NCBI GenBank assembly: GCA_017550775.1
Contig: JAFZOA010000214.1
Location: 1 to 5,203 of the forward strand
Source: Ruminiclostridium sp.
GTDB lineage: Bacteria > Bacillota_A > Clostridia > Oscillospirales > Ruminococcaceae
Length of the DNA: 5,203 nucleotides
Direction of reading: 5' to 3'
Shown here: positions 5,197 through 5,203 of the stretch, in pieces
Layout of the letters: every line of letters begins with the position of its first letter
Numbering within the stretch: position 1 is the first letter of the stretch
The notes under the pieces: generated by a model
Databases searched by the model: none
Told to the model about the DNA's origin: nothing
What the model saw: only the letters and a program-made list of their open reading frames with translations
Made by a program: the position numbers and the translations under genes

Positions 5197-5203
5197 ATGG
5201 AAA
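5197..5203 (+). CDS. Start of a divergent gene, product unknown (only two full codons visible)
   Basis: ATG at 5197 follows GGAAAGGA (5183-5190) with 6 nt spacing, an excellent ribosome binding site, downstream of the promoter ending at 5137. Only Met-Glu and one further base are visible, so the product cannot be judged. The competing ATG at 5138 opens a frame with no stop to the window end, but it abuts the -10 box, would lie upstream of the predicted transcript start and has no ribosome binding site, so it is less likely. Confidence 0.6.

Overview
The window looks like chromosomal DNA of a fairly GC-rich clostridial bacterium (Oscillospiraceae/Ruminococcaceae-like, probably gut-associated). 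The grounds are the style of the GluRS and MscS proteins, Gram-positive Shine-Dalgarno sites, vegetative (sigma-A type) promoters and a zinc-ribbon/DUF4190-like protein of a kind common in Firmicutes. This placement is inferred from sequence style, not from a search.

Layout: five genes lie head to tail on the minus strand and fill almost everything below 4900. In transcription order they are: an MscS-family mechanosensitive channel (4899-3949); a zinc-ribbon, Gln/Tyr-rich, two-helix membrane protein (3931-3305); glutamyl-tRNA synthetase gltX (3230-1776); a small unrecognised three-helix membrane protein (1766-1419); and a methionyl-tRNA-synthetase-like class I enzyme that runs off the left edge (1426-1). 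Spacings are 17 nt, 73 nt, 9 nt and an 8-nt overlap (ATGGCTAA), so this is probably one transcription unit. A near-consensus promoter, TTGACA-17 bp-TAAAAT with an extended -10, lies just before the first gene. No T-box leader or convincing terminator is visible before either synthetase gene.

The right end (4900-5203) is a divergent intergenic region. It holds the minus-strand promoter, some short inverted repeats, and a plus-strand promoter with an extended TATAAT -10. A strong ribosome binding site and an ATG at 5197 follow, so a divergent gene begins just before the window ends.

The observation most worth following up is the MetRS-like enzyme. Its fold signatures are clear, but most residues that bind methionine in E. 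coli MetRS are replaced, the KMSKS loop reads KASSS, and there is extra sequence before the second half of the catalytic domain. It may be a paralogue with altered function rather than the housekeeping MetRS. Second, the small membrane-protein gene between the two synthetases is clearly AT-richer than its neighbours.
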